The notes below the pieces were generated by a model. The model saw nothing but the letters and a program-made list of their open reading frames with translations, had not been told where the DNA came from and searched no databases. This document shows, piece after piece, positions 25,915 through 38,418 of a stretch of DNA of 64,000 nt (position 1 is its first letter; the number at the start of each line of letters is the position of its first letter). Made by a program: the position numbers and the translations under genes. Source of the stretch: Formicarius rufipectus (Eukaryota; Chordata; Aves; Passeriformes; Formicariidae); contig VXAU01004370.1 in NCBI GenBank assembly GCA_013399695.1, forward strand, positions 677,009 to 741,008, in the 5' to 3' direction.

Positions 25915-26000
25915 CTCCCTCGGTGACCGAGGCAGCCGGTTTCTAACTTGCTCCAGTCCCATGCCCACTCCCAGCTCGGTGTGACACGTGCTGTGCCAGG
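25915..26000. other. Small isolated CpG cluster
   Basis: Five CpG sites fall within about 80 bases (ctcggtgaccgaggcagccgg, later agctcggtgtgacacgtg) in otherwise CpG-poor DNA. No splice-flanked open frame fits it clearly. It could be a regulatory element, an old exon or a decayed repeat. I cannot tell which. Confidence 0.3.
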
Positions 26001-29000
26001 TTCAGGGATGGGACCATTGTCTGCTAGAATTTGGATTAAAAACACCACTTGCTTCACTCAGGATGTATAAACAGTCATTGATTTACCCTGGATTAAAAGC
26101 AGAGTGCATAGAAGGCAATTTCTGCCTCTTTTAAGCTACTTTTTGAGACAGTGCATACTCATGAGATATTTTGAAGTGACAGAGCAACAAAAAAGTAGAA
26201 AGGCTCAAGTGTTGTTCCTGGCAGGTTTGTGCTCCATTCCCAAACCTGTGTCCTTGTTACCCAGGGAACCAAGGCACAAGGGGTCTCTGCTGGGAACTTA
26301 CTCGGGCTGTCAGGTTGTTAGCAGAGTTTAAGGCGTTGTCTTTTACAGTGAATGAAAAGTTTATTTCTTTTTAGTTAGTGAAAGAGATTATATTTGAATT
26401 GAACTCATTTGAACTAGTTTATATTTGAAGACTACATTTTAGAGTGTGGTTAGTGAAGACTGGCTGGGGTAAGCATGTACTTTGGGTTGGGTCAGTCACT
26501 GAAAGTCCTCTAAAGCACATCAAAGCTTTCCCAACTGCTGCAAAAAAAAATATTTAAATCCAACATTCAGAATGCAAGTAGCAATGTAGGAGTAACTGCA
26601 GTCTTTAAATCACATTTTGTTGTGGAATTTATAGAAAAATTCCTTTCATTTACAATTTTACAGGAAGCTTAGAGAATCAAGCCATAGTCATGGTAGTGAG
26701 GGTTCTGTTGGGTGAGCTCTGAGTGACCGAGTGCCCTTTGCTTTTGGCACTCTCTCTGCAGCCATTATTAATATTTACAGAAGGCGGCACCTACAACTTT
26801 GAGAGTTTATAGGAGGCAAAGTCTTTGTCTCATATTTGTGAGCCACCTCAGAGGAATTCACCAGTACTGCACATAATCTAACAGTGTAACTAAAAAATAC
26901 TGTTTAAGTTTTTTTCAGCTTTGTTAATTTGTTTAGGTAGCACTTTTTTCTTTTCAATTTGTGAAACTATACTATTTTATCAATAAACAACAGAATCTGT
27001 ACACTGAAACTGACACAGTGGATGGAACCTGCAGCCAGAATTCTCCAATAGCCAGTGACCAGCAGCACTGAGTGAAGAACACAGTTCCAAAAACTCCAAC
27101 AAGCAGCCACAGTGAAAATTTTCCCCATACATTAAGGGCCATCCCGACTTCTTATACACAGGAACTGGTTTAAGCCACAAGTTTTGGTTTTTTTAGCCTA
27201 GGTATTTCAGTTAAATGTTTTGGAGTATCTTTAATCAATATGTGTTAGAAACACTGTACCTAAATATCTAATCCTTTCTTGGATTTTGTTGTCTGATTTA
27301 TGCTGTCAGTTTGTGACTTTATGCTCTCAGTTTTGGTTTTGTCGAAACCCCTTTTTAATTTTGTGGCTCTTATTTCCTCTTTGGGCAGGAGGGTGGTGGA
27401 GAGACAAAGAAAGGAGCACTTAGCTTGTAAATCTGAAGTGCTCTGTGAGAGAGAGAAACCATGATTCGTTACTACATAGGCAGACTGTGTGAAATCTGCT
27501 TGCCTGCTCTGACCCAAGAAATCCATACAAAATCTGCAGTCCTGCTTGGCTGTGTCTGCTCTGCCTTACTAGATCATCCCATGCTCTCTTTTGTGAAATG
27601 CAAAACTTCAAAATAGATTAAAAGGATTATCTCTAAAAATGCATGTTTTGATTATATGACTGATGACTCTTTGGGAACTGGGAGGTTTATTGCAAATGCT
27701 TTAAAAGTTTTGGGAGAGACTGGAATCCCAGTAGTCTAATGCAATAATCTTCAAGTTTCCAGTTATGCTCTTTTACAAGACAGTATGTTTAGAACAGCAT
27801 GACTAAGCAGTGAATGTTTCCAGACCTGACATAAAATATTTTAAAACTGTTTTTTTTCTGATACCTAACAAATGGGTAGGATAAAGAAAGAATTTACTTA
27901 TATTTATGTTCTTATATGAAGCTGTCACAAGCCTCACATAGAAACAGAAGTGATGAGGTGAATGACAAACAAGTTCCAAATCTGTAAATGTAATAAATAC
28001 GTTTATCTAACATATAGCATACAAATTTGTGCTAATGTGTGTAGATAGGAAAGGGTGGGGAGGGAGACGATAAAAGATTTTATTGTCACTTCTAAGAATG
28101 TGTTGTGTAACTTCTTTGTGAGGAACATACTCTTCCCAGAATCATGGCCATAAAACCTATTATCATTACTTGTTCTGTACCTATTTGATAGTCTTTTCAG
28201 GTCACTGTCTTTAATTCATAAAATAGAAAAAGGCAAATGCAAAATAGGGTGATGTAACTGTTCTACATGTTACACAAGTTAATAGTTATACACTAGTTAT
28301 ACATGCTGTGGATTAACAGTTTTATATAATTCATTGCTGGAGGCTGATTCTGGTTTCAGGAAAAGTCAATCCCAAATCATCCTACAGTATATCTCACCAG
28401 AAGAGCAACTGACAGCTTGTTAGCTTAGTTGAAGAGCTAGAAAAACTCAGACCAACTTTGGCTGATACTTTTTAAAGGAATTTGAATGGATGAGGAAGTC
28501 CCAATATGCCTTGTCCTACAGAGCTGGTCGCTGGAAAGTGAGTTTGGGGCTTCCTGAAAATCACAAGCACTTGGTAGATTTCACATTGGGCTCCTGAGGA
28601 CAAAGTACAATCAACCAGCTTTTGAACTCGCTTTTTTTTTTTTTTTGTATGAGTTTTCTTTTAGTTTTCTAAGCTTGTGATGTTTCTCCTGTTTGTTGTG
28701 CCCATTGCCTTTTAGCAGGATGAAAAAGGTATGGGTTCCACAAGATGTCCTAGCTGCTGTTTTGCACTAGTGAATTCCACATCACTGAAGAATATGATTA
28801 ATTAGTTTTCAATATATTTGTCAACAATTTGACTTGTAATTGCCCTGTGTTTCAGTTTTTGATTTTTAGTTTATAGAAAATATAGATTATAAGGTATCTG
28901 ATAGTCATACTGGTTTTCCAAATATTCTTCCCTGCTGTGAACACAGCTTTGGAGAAAACACTATGCTCCAGAAGGGTGTGAGGACACTTTAAAATAAACA

Positions 29001-32000
29001 TGAACTTGGATTGCATATAAAAGTTTCTCTGGTTCAGTGTCTACAGAGTAACAAAAGTTCTCTGAGAGGTCATTGACTATTAAAGATGTAAAGTCTTAAA
29101 ACAACTGAAAGCCTGAAAAATGAGGTGTTTATTATGGGATGTAGTATTAACATCTTTTCTTCTACCCTCTGAACAAAAAAACAGCCAGACTTTTCCACCT
29201 GGCCTAAACTTTCTAGAAATAAAGCATAGAACTGATACTGAGGTATGTCTGCAGGGTTACACAGACTGGGTCTGAGAAGCTGTGATTAGGCAACCTCTGA
29301 GCACAGTGAGAGCTTCAGTGCAAATGCTTCCCACAGGGGACATCTGAGCTGATTCAGGATGATCTGGATGACTGAACTAGGGATTCCACCCTTTCCCAAA
29401 TTTGTAACACTCCTGGAGTTGGACTGAGAGTATGAAAGGGATGATTCCTTTCCTGTGGGGAAAGTGAGATGAAGTGCCCTTAATTATTGTGTTAGTGCTT
29501 TCTTGGGGTTTAGCACATTTAATTTTCCACAGATTCTCTCTTCTCTTGCTTCCCCTCTCTGGGACTCATTGGAGGTTTGTTCTGCAGAACTTATCACAGT
29601 ATGTTCAGTTTCCACTTGCCATGGAAAAAGTTAACTCTTCATGTGCAGGGTAGTCTTTGTTTACAGATTTATTTTTGTGCCTGACCTGAAAGTGTTTGCA
29701 TGTACAGGTTACGAGCAAGAGTCTTCTCCCAAACACTGGAAAACATGCTTCCTTTAACCTGCTTCCAGAACACCCCATTTGCCTGTGTATTAAGAAAGCC
29801 ATAATTCTAACTCTATTTGATCTGTAATGACTGCATATATGGAAGCTAGGAGGTTAAGCAATGACTTGTGTGTTTTCATAAAGTGTTAAGTAATGTGAAG
29901 GAACATTCTCTGTGAGCATTTGGCTATAGCTTGTTCTGCTCAAGAACCTATCACAGGTGTAAAGATTGAATATACCATCTAAACTTTAGACAATTGCCCT
30001 CTGATGTCTGAATATACCTTAAGTAACTGCAAGTAGAAATTAAACATCTGCATAAAGCAGTTAACTACTTTTGAACATAAAAATGAGTGCCATTAGCAGG
30101 TAAAATGTGCATAGAACCTTTGAAATCTAGAACCATTTTTTCTGCATTTTCCAGTTTGTTTTCAGAAACTGGCAACATATGGCGGATGAGCACAGAATCA
30201 GGCTATATTTAGTGCTGTGTGGCAGGTGTAAAAACAAATTTCTAGATGAGAGGGAAAGGGCTTTTTCTTGATACAATATCCTGAATTTTTTATTTTTTTC
30301 CAGAAGTGAAATGCTTGCATAGTTGTCTTTTGACTAGCAAATATTCTCTTCCTTATAAGCTGAGAAAGTCTGGAGTGGTGCAGAGACCAAGTTGTGCCCA
30401 CAGGATTTAACTATGCTGTTACTAAAGGCAGTTCAAAACTTTTGCATTACCAAGTGTATTAGATGGCTCTTATAATAGAAAAGAGAAAGGAAATTCAAAA
30501 AACCGTAATTTTTAAAAAATTTGTGATAGCACATTTTACATGTATAATTCAGTAGATGAATACTGTGGGAGATCCATTAAATAAAAAAGGAGTAGGCATA
30601 GAATGATTTCTCTGCTTTACTTGGGGCAAAATCCTTTCTCACAGCAGACTTGAGTGGAATGTGCTGGTTCCTTCTAGACATTGGACGTGGTGGGTTCAGT
30701 CTGAATGGTGAACAATTTTAGTGCTGGATCAAGGCCTTACTAAGAGTTCAGACCACAGTTTTCTCTAGTAAGGGAAAGAAAAAGGCCTTCAGGTACATGA
30801 CATTGGCACCAGGGCAGGCACATCTGTAGGTAACTGGTCTACACTTTGGCTCCTGAACTCACAAGGTGCACCCGAGTCAGACATTCAGAAAGAGATGGGC
30901 TTGCAACTGAGAGTCTGAAATCATTATTTCAATTACTTAAAAGCTGCAAGTCCATTTCATGGCATCAGTTTGAGAGCTAAGGCCTTACAAGACTCTTTTG
31001 TACTGCAAGGTTGTGACTTGTGGCAAAATTGACTGTGAAATTGTCAGCAATTAAGCTCCTGTGCAAGCAGTGTATTGCTATTAGCATTGTATGTTAGCAG
31101 TGAGGTGCAGTCTTGAATCTGACAGGGGGTTTTGTATGTTTTTCAGGTAGTCTCAAATAGGGTTATTCAACTGAATGGGAAAACTCTGCTAGTCTGAAAA
31201 GCAGTAGCTCTTAATTTCTTCAGGTGCTAGTGGCTATTTTCAGTGTGCAGGTTTGGGCACCCAATAGAGTGTGAAAACTGAAAAATGAAGACTCCAAGCC
31301 TCCAAAACATGCAATATAGAACATTAAGGTGTTTCTTACAGAAATCCTAGTTCCATGTGTTTGGTGGTGGGTGGAAAGGAGGGGCTGAGTATACCCACAA
31401 TTGCCACTAAAAAAACCACTACAGTGGTTTACCCTGACCTGCCAGATTCTACAGTGCTCATGGGCTCTTCCACAGGGTACTTCTCACTGTCCCAGTGCCT
31501 GCCAGAGGAACCAGATTTGCTTGGCCTTCCTCAGCCACAGTGACTGAAGCAGCTTCTGCTTCTCCTCTCAGGTTTCTTCATTAAAGCTGTATGACAACTG
31601 AAAAACATCGAGAGTGCTTTGCTGCTTAATCATCACCAGCACCACAGCGCTGGTTGTCCAGCAAGTTGAATCAAGCTTACATCTCTCCTTCACAGAGGGC
31701 TAATCAGTTTCTTAAACAAAACCCTATAGATTGTCATTTTCATCATGTGCCTTACTTGGTTAATTAATTTATTAACATGCAAAACATGCACATAAAATGT
31801 AGTCATTAGTAGCAAGCACCACATGTTCAGTACAAACTATGTATGTTTGAAATCTATTTCTGGTGTTTTCCAGGCTGCACGCCTGTCTCCACACAGTGCC
31901 ACAAGCAGACTTTCACTTGTCCTTCAACAGACGATGAACATCTTTCTTTCCAGTCCTTCAGTTGCACAGCCACGATAATTAGACTTTGAATTTTTCATAT

Positions 32001-32019
32001 CTTCATATCATTGTGTTAC

Positions 32020-32031
32020 TGACCTTTGCCC
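32020..32031 (-). promoter_or_regulatory. DR1 nuclear-receptor-like motif
   Basis: The minus strand reads GGGCAAAGGTCA, a close match to the DR1 element used by HNF4, PPAR/RXR and COUP-TF. Single motifs of this length occur by chance, so function is unproven. Confidence 0.25.
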
Positions 32032-32084
32032 AGTGTCACTTGCGTATTGATCTGGTCAACGGGTCTCTTCTTTCCTCATTGGGT

Positions 32085-32165
32085 GCAAGCTGGCTGAGAT
32101 AGGGACCTGTTGTCACATATGTGTACAGTGCTTAGCACAACCTTCAAGCTGGGGCCACCAGAAAC
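32085..32165 (+). mobile_element. Ancient L2/CR1-like LINE 3'-end relic
   Basis: The order gcaagctggctgagatagggacct, gtgtacagtgcttagcacaa, then agctggggccacc follows the layout of a very common sauropsid repeat tail (gactgtaagctctttggggcaggga ... tgtacagcgcctagcacaatggg ... ctggggctcc). This tail is related to the 3' end of L2-type LINEs. It is strongly diverged and non-coding. The family name would need a repeat-library search. Confidence 0.55.
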
Positions 32166-33431
32166 CTATTCCTGAAGTGTTGCAGAGCATCTGAAACCAG
32201 CAGCAGAATTTAACACTTTCAGTTTGTATCCAGTTGGCATTATCAATCTGCTTCAGTAGGTGTCTAAGTGCTGCTTAAAGATCTGTAATAATAAACAAAT
32301 TTCTATCATTAGAGAGCTGCGATTGTGGCATTTAATTTCAAAATACCAGCTCGAGCTCACAATTTAACAGGAATCACTTTGATATAAGAATAATGTCTCT
32401 GATTCCTTTTCTAAAATATGCCCATCTATTGTGATGTGCATTTAAAATAAATTATTTGTAAGCTATGGATTTCAGAAGTTATGATACTTGTTAGTGTCAT
32501 CTATTCACTGTGTGCAATTAAGAGTTGAGTGACATACTATCATCAGAAATTAACACTAGAAATACTTAAAAAGTCCAGTTTTGCATAAAAAAGGACCCAA
32601 TCTGAGCTGTAAGTCACACAACACCTCACTGTTGTGAATTCAGCATTTCTCTGTACATCACAGTGAAAATCAGGATCCTAATGACAACTGATTATTATTG
32701 TATGTACTATGATTATGTTATAGACATCTTCCATTTTCTACTTGTCTCTCACTGCGCATGGGAATAGAGTTCAATAATTCAAGCATCAATTTTTGAAAAA
32801 TGCATGCCCTGATCCCAGTTTTTTCTATTATTAAAAAAAGAGCTCAGGTCACAAAATGATCTGTAGTTAAAAAAGAAAAAAATGTCACAGTAGGAAAAAG
32901 TCAAAGACAATGCACACGACTGAATAAGGATGGCTCTAGTAAGATATCTGGAATTAGAGTAATTTAAGACATACATATGGGAGGAAAAGGGAGAGGAAAA
33001 AAGAAGAAAAATACACTACAGCAGCGTATTACAACATTTAATTACAATCTTGATTCCTAAAGCATCTTACAAACCTGATGGTATTCAGACACTGGAATGA
33101 ACTCTGTAGTGATTTAAAAAAGCATTATTTTATAGAAAAGATACCTTTACTAGTCCAACAACAGTATGATAAAAACAGGAGAGCCTTCAGGTGCATATCT
33201 TTTCTTTCCCTCAAGACTTTTAACATCTGTTTCAAAGCATTATTTCCCCAAAGAGTCAATTCTTTTCCAGCAGTTTGTCAACATATTCCAGAAAACAAAT
33301 GCTCTGCCTTTTTGAAGAGCTATGTATTTGTCAGAAAATCAAATGCTATTACTATCTTTCAATGTGCAATTGGATTTCATTTGGATCAGCTTGTATCAAG
33401 AATATAAAAAATATCCTACAACTTTTTATAA
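32166..33431. other. AT-rich non-coding stretch
   Basis: No gene supported. It includes a 33-base purine-only tract at 32979-33011. Confidence 0.6.
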
Positions 33432-33815
33432 ACCATAGAATCATGGACTATCCTGAGCTGGAAGGGACCCACAAGGATCATCAAAGTCCTGTTCCTGGAC
33501 CTCCACAGAACAGCCCCAAGGATTTCACCACATGCCCGGGAGTATTGTCCAAATGCTTCTTGAACTCTGTCAGGCTGGTGCTGTGGCAACTGCCCTGGGG
33601 AGCCCTTTCCAGTGCCCAACCACCTTCTGAGGGAAGAATCTTTTCCTAATATCCAACCTAAACCACTTCTGACACAACTTCAGGCCATTCCCTTGGATCC
33701 TGTCACTGGTCACCACAGAGAAATCAGTGCCTGCCCCTCTTCTTCCCATCACAAGAAAGCTGTAGATTGCAATGAGGTCTCCCCTCAGTCTTCTCTTCTC
33801 CAGGCAGAGCAAACT
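33432..33815 (-). mobile_element. CR1 LINE 3' fragment, about 384 bp
   Basis: This is the longest recent CR1 copy in the window. The plus strand begins with the tail remnant (ccatagaatcatgg) and gagctggaagggaccc. It then passes through caccacatgcccgggag, gccctttccagtgcccaacc, agaatcttttcctaatatcc, tgtcactggtcaccacagag and aatgaggtctcccctcagtc, and stops after ctccaggcagagcaaac. This order is the reverse complement of a CR1 3' end. It is 5'-truncated at about 33815. The four overlapping open frames of 67-124 codons on both strands over it are artefacts of the repeat. Confidence 0.92.
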
Positions 33816-36800
33816 AAAAGCATTTTGTTATTACCTCCAGAGGTAACATTAGAGGCTTTCCTTATGAAGAACTATGTTTTTTCATATTTAAATTTAGTCA
33901 AGTTTACAAAGAGCCTCTGAGATGTCACAGCCTGTTCCATTCAGTTCCAATGGGCCCATGGCAGGGCACAGCTGAGCCCCTCAGCCACAGGTGGGGAGGC
34001 TCTAGAAAAACATACTTTAAAAAAATGGAATGGTTGTTTCAATTTTTGTCTGTGTTTCTCTCTAACAAAGTCTATTTTGATTGGTACTAAAATAAATACA
34101 TTAATAAATAAATAAAAATAAAAATAAAAAATTCCCAAGTCAAGTCCTTTTTGCCCATGAAGCAAACTGTTAAATGGTCTTCCTGTCTTTATGCCAGACT
34201 GGGAGTATTTCTGTTTTATATTCTCTGCCTGGTCTGTTGAAGATACAGAGTAGCTGGGTGGGACTTTGGTCTATGGCTGAGGTAACCCACTACAAAAACA
34301 TTTATTTTCCGGAAGACAAGTTCACTGTAATGTACATATTATTCCTAATTTTCTGGGTTTTTTTTTATATTTATATCTTTTAGTAGGAGAAATCCATCAT
34401 AAAGTATTTTGTTACTGTATTTTATCTTTCCTCATAGAGTGGAAGCTCAGAAAGAGGTGAACAAACATATATCTTCACATTCACTCATCCAACTCTTAAT
34501 ATTTTAATCCTAGTCTTATTTTTTTCTATTTGCTGCACTGACACTGCAGAATTCAGTTTCTGTGTGTAAACAGAATATTTGATCTGCCTTTTTTCTTTAT
34601 GTTCTATCATTATTTTATTAACATTCTGTTATTCATAGAAACAAACTAGGAATAACAAAGAAAAGTAAAAATAAGAAGGAGAGACAAAAATGTGTTCTGA
34701 GGATTACAAACACTTACAAGAGGGCACAGCTATTTCCTGATGAGTATTCGCCAGTATCAATGACTGTGTGGTCAGTGCAAGAAGATACCTTGCTTACTTC
34801 TTAATTGCTGGAAGCCTTTAAAAGGCTTTTCCTTTGCACCTTTTTCATTATTATAAGGACTACTAAATGTGATTACCTAAAATGAATATGTGGCTCCTCG
34901 GCAGCATTTTTGAATAGATGCATAGCCGGATCCAGTGCCTGTGAAGGCCCCATCCCCTGCCTTCAGCAGCTCATGGAGAGGCACGTTCATTGTGCACTGC
35001 TCTGTAAAACTCCACTTGGCTGCTTTCCCAGATCGCCCTTCATTCACTTTTGAGTTCTGAATGGTTTTCAATTAATGTAACAAGACTAATTAACTGTATA
35101 AGAGGAGGGATTTTCTTAGCGTTACTGACAATACATCTATTTAATAGCACCTTGGAAATTCAGGGCTTCTCATTCCAAAAGTAAAGCACATAAATCCAGT
35201 AGGTTACTGGGGGTCAAAATAAGGAACATGAATTTCTTTCTTTGCCTCTGAACCTGAACAAATTACAAAGTTACTTGAAACAAGCAGTCTAATCAGAATG
35301 AGATACCTTTCTGACTGATTCTGTCTCAGCCTTACAGACAGCCTCTGCTGAAAGCAGTGTTATACAGCATTGCTGTTTTAATTTCATAGCTGGAGATTAT
35401 CCCTGTACTAGTACCTAGCACTCAAGAATGGCTAAGAGTAGCCATCATGTATGAAAAATTGCTATCCCCTATGCTCTTTTTAATGGTAATGTAACATTTT
35501 GGTGATCAAAATTCTATCCCAGACAGTGTTAATGAAAATTTTCTGTATTATTTTGCCTAAGCTCTGTTTTAGAGTAGCATCCCGTATGTTCAGAGATCAT
35601 TTAAGCCTCTGTCACTCAAGCCTTATGTTGAGATAGTCACCAAGGGTGTTAGTTAGTATCTCTTTTTGTTGTGGGAGGGAACATCACTTGCTGCAAGAAA
35701 GTGAAGTGTGACCTGAATTATGAGCTATTAAACACCATCAAGTGGTAAAAACATGATAACTACAACCTTTTGACTCTTGAATCATGTACCTGAAACTGAA
35801 TGTATAAGCATCCATCTGCTAATCCTCTGAAACATCTGATCACAGATTTTATGGAAATGAATTTTAAGAAAAATTTTTGCAGTATAACCTCATCTGTATA
35901 CGAAAGACATTTTAAAAACATACTGCACTGAGTACTTCATATATGATTTTGTGGTTGCAATAAGTACAATACAAGGTATTGTAATAAGTATGTGATCTAA
36001 TTCATGGCTCCTTACTATCATATTTATGCATGCTTCTGGGTTAGAAAAGACTTATTTTTATTATGACAGCTAGTTATGAACTATAGTTAATTTTTTGGTC
36101 TATTTAAGAATGTTCATTACTTTTTTCATATGAAACCTAAATGTCAATAGTAAAAGAGAGAAAGAGAAGATGAAAGAGAACAGTAACACTTGTATATTTC
36201 CTCTTATGGAATGTTAAACGTCAACATCTGGAAGGAACCCACTTTACTGAGAAGAAAATATTAATAGCAGTAATATATATCTTTCTAAAAAGATTAGTCT
36301 TAACTTTAGCACTGAGTTATGCCAGTATTTTTTGTTAAAAGAATTCCATCTACTACATGAGCATTTTCAGTCTGCAAACCAAGAATGATGCCCAAATTAT
36401 AAGTAGCCCCTACAGTGCAGACTCTTCAAGTATGAGGAAGGAAATTGTGCCATTAATTTGGACACATACAAACTACAGTCCTCCCTGTGGATGGTTTGCT
36501 TTTGGTTTTATTTCTTTGTTTTCAGTTGAGCTGAATCTTGAATTTTGTGGTCAGCAGCTAAGAAGTGTGATAATGGTATATCCAATTATTTCTTTGTTAT
36601 TCTGCAGTCTCATCTCAACAGTTTTCTACTTTTCAAAAACAGCATTAGAAGTCACTAGGGAGTCACTTCAGCCTCTTAGAGGAAATAGATGTCTTTGACT
36701 ATAATAACAGCCCAGGCTATTCAGCATCTGATCTGAAGTTTATTAAATTAAATAGAAAGATTCCCACTGATTTTACTGAGGCTTGTGTCAGACCTTTAAG

Positions 36801-37965
36801 TGGTGCACTGTGATCCCACGTGTTTTTAGTGGTATTTATCTGAAGGAACAGGTCCTGACTGTTTTCTTACGTGAACAATAAGTAGTTACCTTTGCCTCAA
36901 CAGAGCAGGCACAAACCATTACTGTTCTGATTCTTCTCTTTGGACCGAAGTAAATATTCTGCAAGATTCAAAGCAATGGAAACACCAAACAAAGGTAGAT
37001 AAGAGAATAGTTTAAGGACAATAAACTGGCTAATGGAGACATACCTGCCAGAGGGCAGAGCTCCTACTGGTAATTAATGGAAACCTAATCAATAAATCAC
37101 CTCTGAAATGTGGCAAATAGCTCATTAAGAGCCACCTACTGAAACTGCTTATCTGATTAAAGATGTAAATGTAACGTCTTGTATATAGAACAAGGTCTGT
37201 TACTAGTGATTCATTCACATTCAATATATGAAAAATTCAATTTCCTTTCAAACTATTTCTGAAAGAAAGTTGTAGGAAAAAAGCTGAACCATTCACTTCT
37301 GAACTATATAATTCTTTTTTATTTTTGTTTTAGAAAATCAGTTAGACAAATATCAACAAATATATTTTGCAATCTGTTACTATAAGTTAAGAAACATTGG
37401 CACAGGAGCCAAAAATTAAAAATGTGGTATCAGCAGCTTTGCCATAACTGCTTCCAAAACACACCAAGCCATCTACAGTATAGGGGAATGACAGCTTAGG
37501 GACAAGAATGGAAAATATGAAGGAAAAAAAAGATAAATGTTCATGTTCTTGTTTTCCTAATAACATTTCATTTTTCATATTACTCTTGTGTATGCATTTG
37601 GTTTCTATCTTTCTCCTATTTGTACGTGACAAGAACTGCATATAAACATGAAGGTCTTCCAACTGTAGGTTCAAATTTTGTTAACTATCCCAAATTTCTT
37701 TAATTTAAAATCCTATCATTTTACCAAAATTGTTTTTAGGACATTTGGCCTACATAATAGCAATGCCCTGATTATTACTACATTTTTTCCTTTTTTTCCT
37801 AATATGGAAATATCCTGAAAGTTACTTTAAATTCTCAAATACTATAAATTATCTTTAAAAAGTCTGAAAATTGTGATACAACATGTGCTTCCTTACATGA
37901 ATCATAGACTTTTTCTAGATCTCTCAGTAATATGCATTCATGCAGTTTCCCAGTAATTGCCCACT
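33816..37965. other. AT-rich non-coding stretch
   Basis: No gene firmly supported. It contains an AAAT-type simple repeat (34088-34132), an 8-bp-arm palindrome (aagccttt/aaaggctt around one A, 34812-34828), a GC-richer patch at 33945-34015, and a coding-like patch on the minus strand at 34877-35071 discussed under findings. A 113-codon plus frame at 36357-36698 has no recognisable domain. Confidence 0.55.
34088..34132 (+). repeat. (AAAT)n-type simple repeat
   Basis: Imperfect AAAT/AAAAAT units with no C or G over most of the length, except for a single C near the left end. Confidence 0.85.
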
Positions 37966-38200
37966 TCACAGAATCTTGAAGTCAGCAGAACAGCAGAAAT
38001 TGGAAGGGACTTCTGGAAATCTGATGCAACTCTCTTGCTCAGAGCAGGTTACCCCACACTATATTCAGTTGGGTTTTGAATATCTCCAAGGAAGGAAGCT
38101 CTTCAGCTATTCTGGGCACCCTGTTCCAGGGTTCACACACCTCACAGTAAAAATTGTTTTTCTTATATTCATTTTTTACCCTGTTTAGTTTAGACCTGTC
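37966..38200 (-). mobile_element. CR1 LINE 3' fragment, second subfamily
   Basis: The plus strand shows cacagaatcttgaa, aattggaagggacttctgga, ctcttgctcagagcaggtta, gttttgaatatctccaagga and ggcaccctgttccagggttc, followed by a cacagtaaaaattgtttttctt segment. This is the reverse complement of the 3' end of a CR1 subfamily distinct from the copy at 33.4 kb. It is moderately diverged and 5'-truncated, and it explains the 82-codon frame here. Confidence 0.85.
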
Positions 38201-38371
38201 TCAGCTGAGTGTCTGCAAAGCTTCCAAACCCAAAAGGGCTCTTCAAGAACAAGAGCACTAGAACAAATCCACTGAAAAGTTTATAGTCTTCTTTAAATAT
38301 AAATAAATTTCCATGTTTAAATAGAAATTTAAGCTATCAAATATTTAAGTAGTATATCCTTTACTTCAGAT

Positions 38372-38418
38372 TAAAAAAAAACCCAAACAACAAACAACAA
38401 AAAAACACCAAAACCCAG
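38372..38418 (+). repeat. A/C-rich low-complexity tract
   Basis: Poly-A followed by CAAA/CAACAA units, similar in make-up to the tract at 12358-12470. Confidence 0.85.

Larger units (their letters stand above)
16053..32084. other. Long AT-rich non-coding stretch
   Basis: Sixteen kilobases without a supported gene. Noted within it are a perfect hairpin at 16226-16255, a 15-bp near-perfect direct repeat at 17193/17221, a GC-richer pocket at about 17290-17540, homopolymers at 19012-19026 (A15), 20505-20521 (T17) and 28632-28646 (T15), an alternating TA palindrome at 23417-23436, and a small CpG cluster at 25915-26000. Open frames are all under 110 codons and none shows a recognisable domain. 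Confidence 0.6.

Noticed and set aside
33078..33920. Cluster of frames up to 124 codons on both strands
   Set aside because: Mostly explained by the CR1 fragment at 33432-33815. No CR1 protein is intact and no host domain is visible.
36510..36698. tttctttgttttcag acceptor-like sequence inside a 113-codon frame
   Set aside because: Strong T-rich AG sites are common in AT-rich introns. No donor at a sensible distance, and the peptide has no domain.
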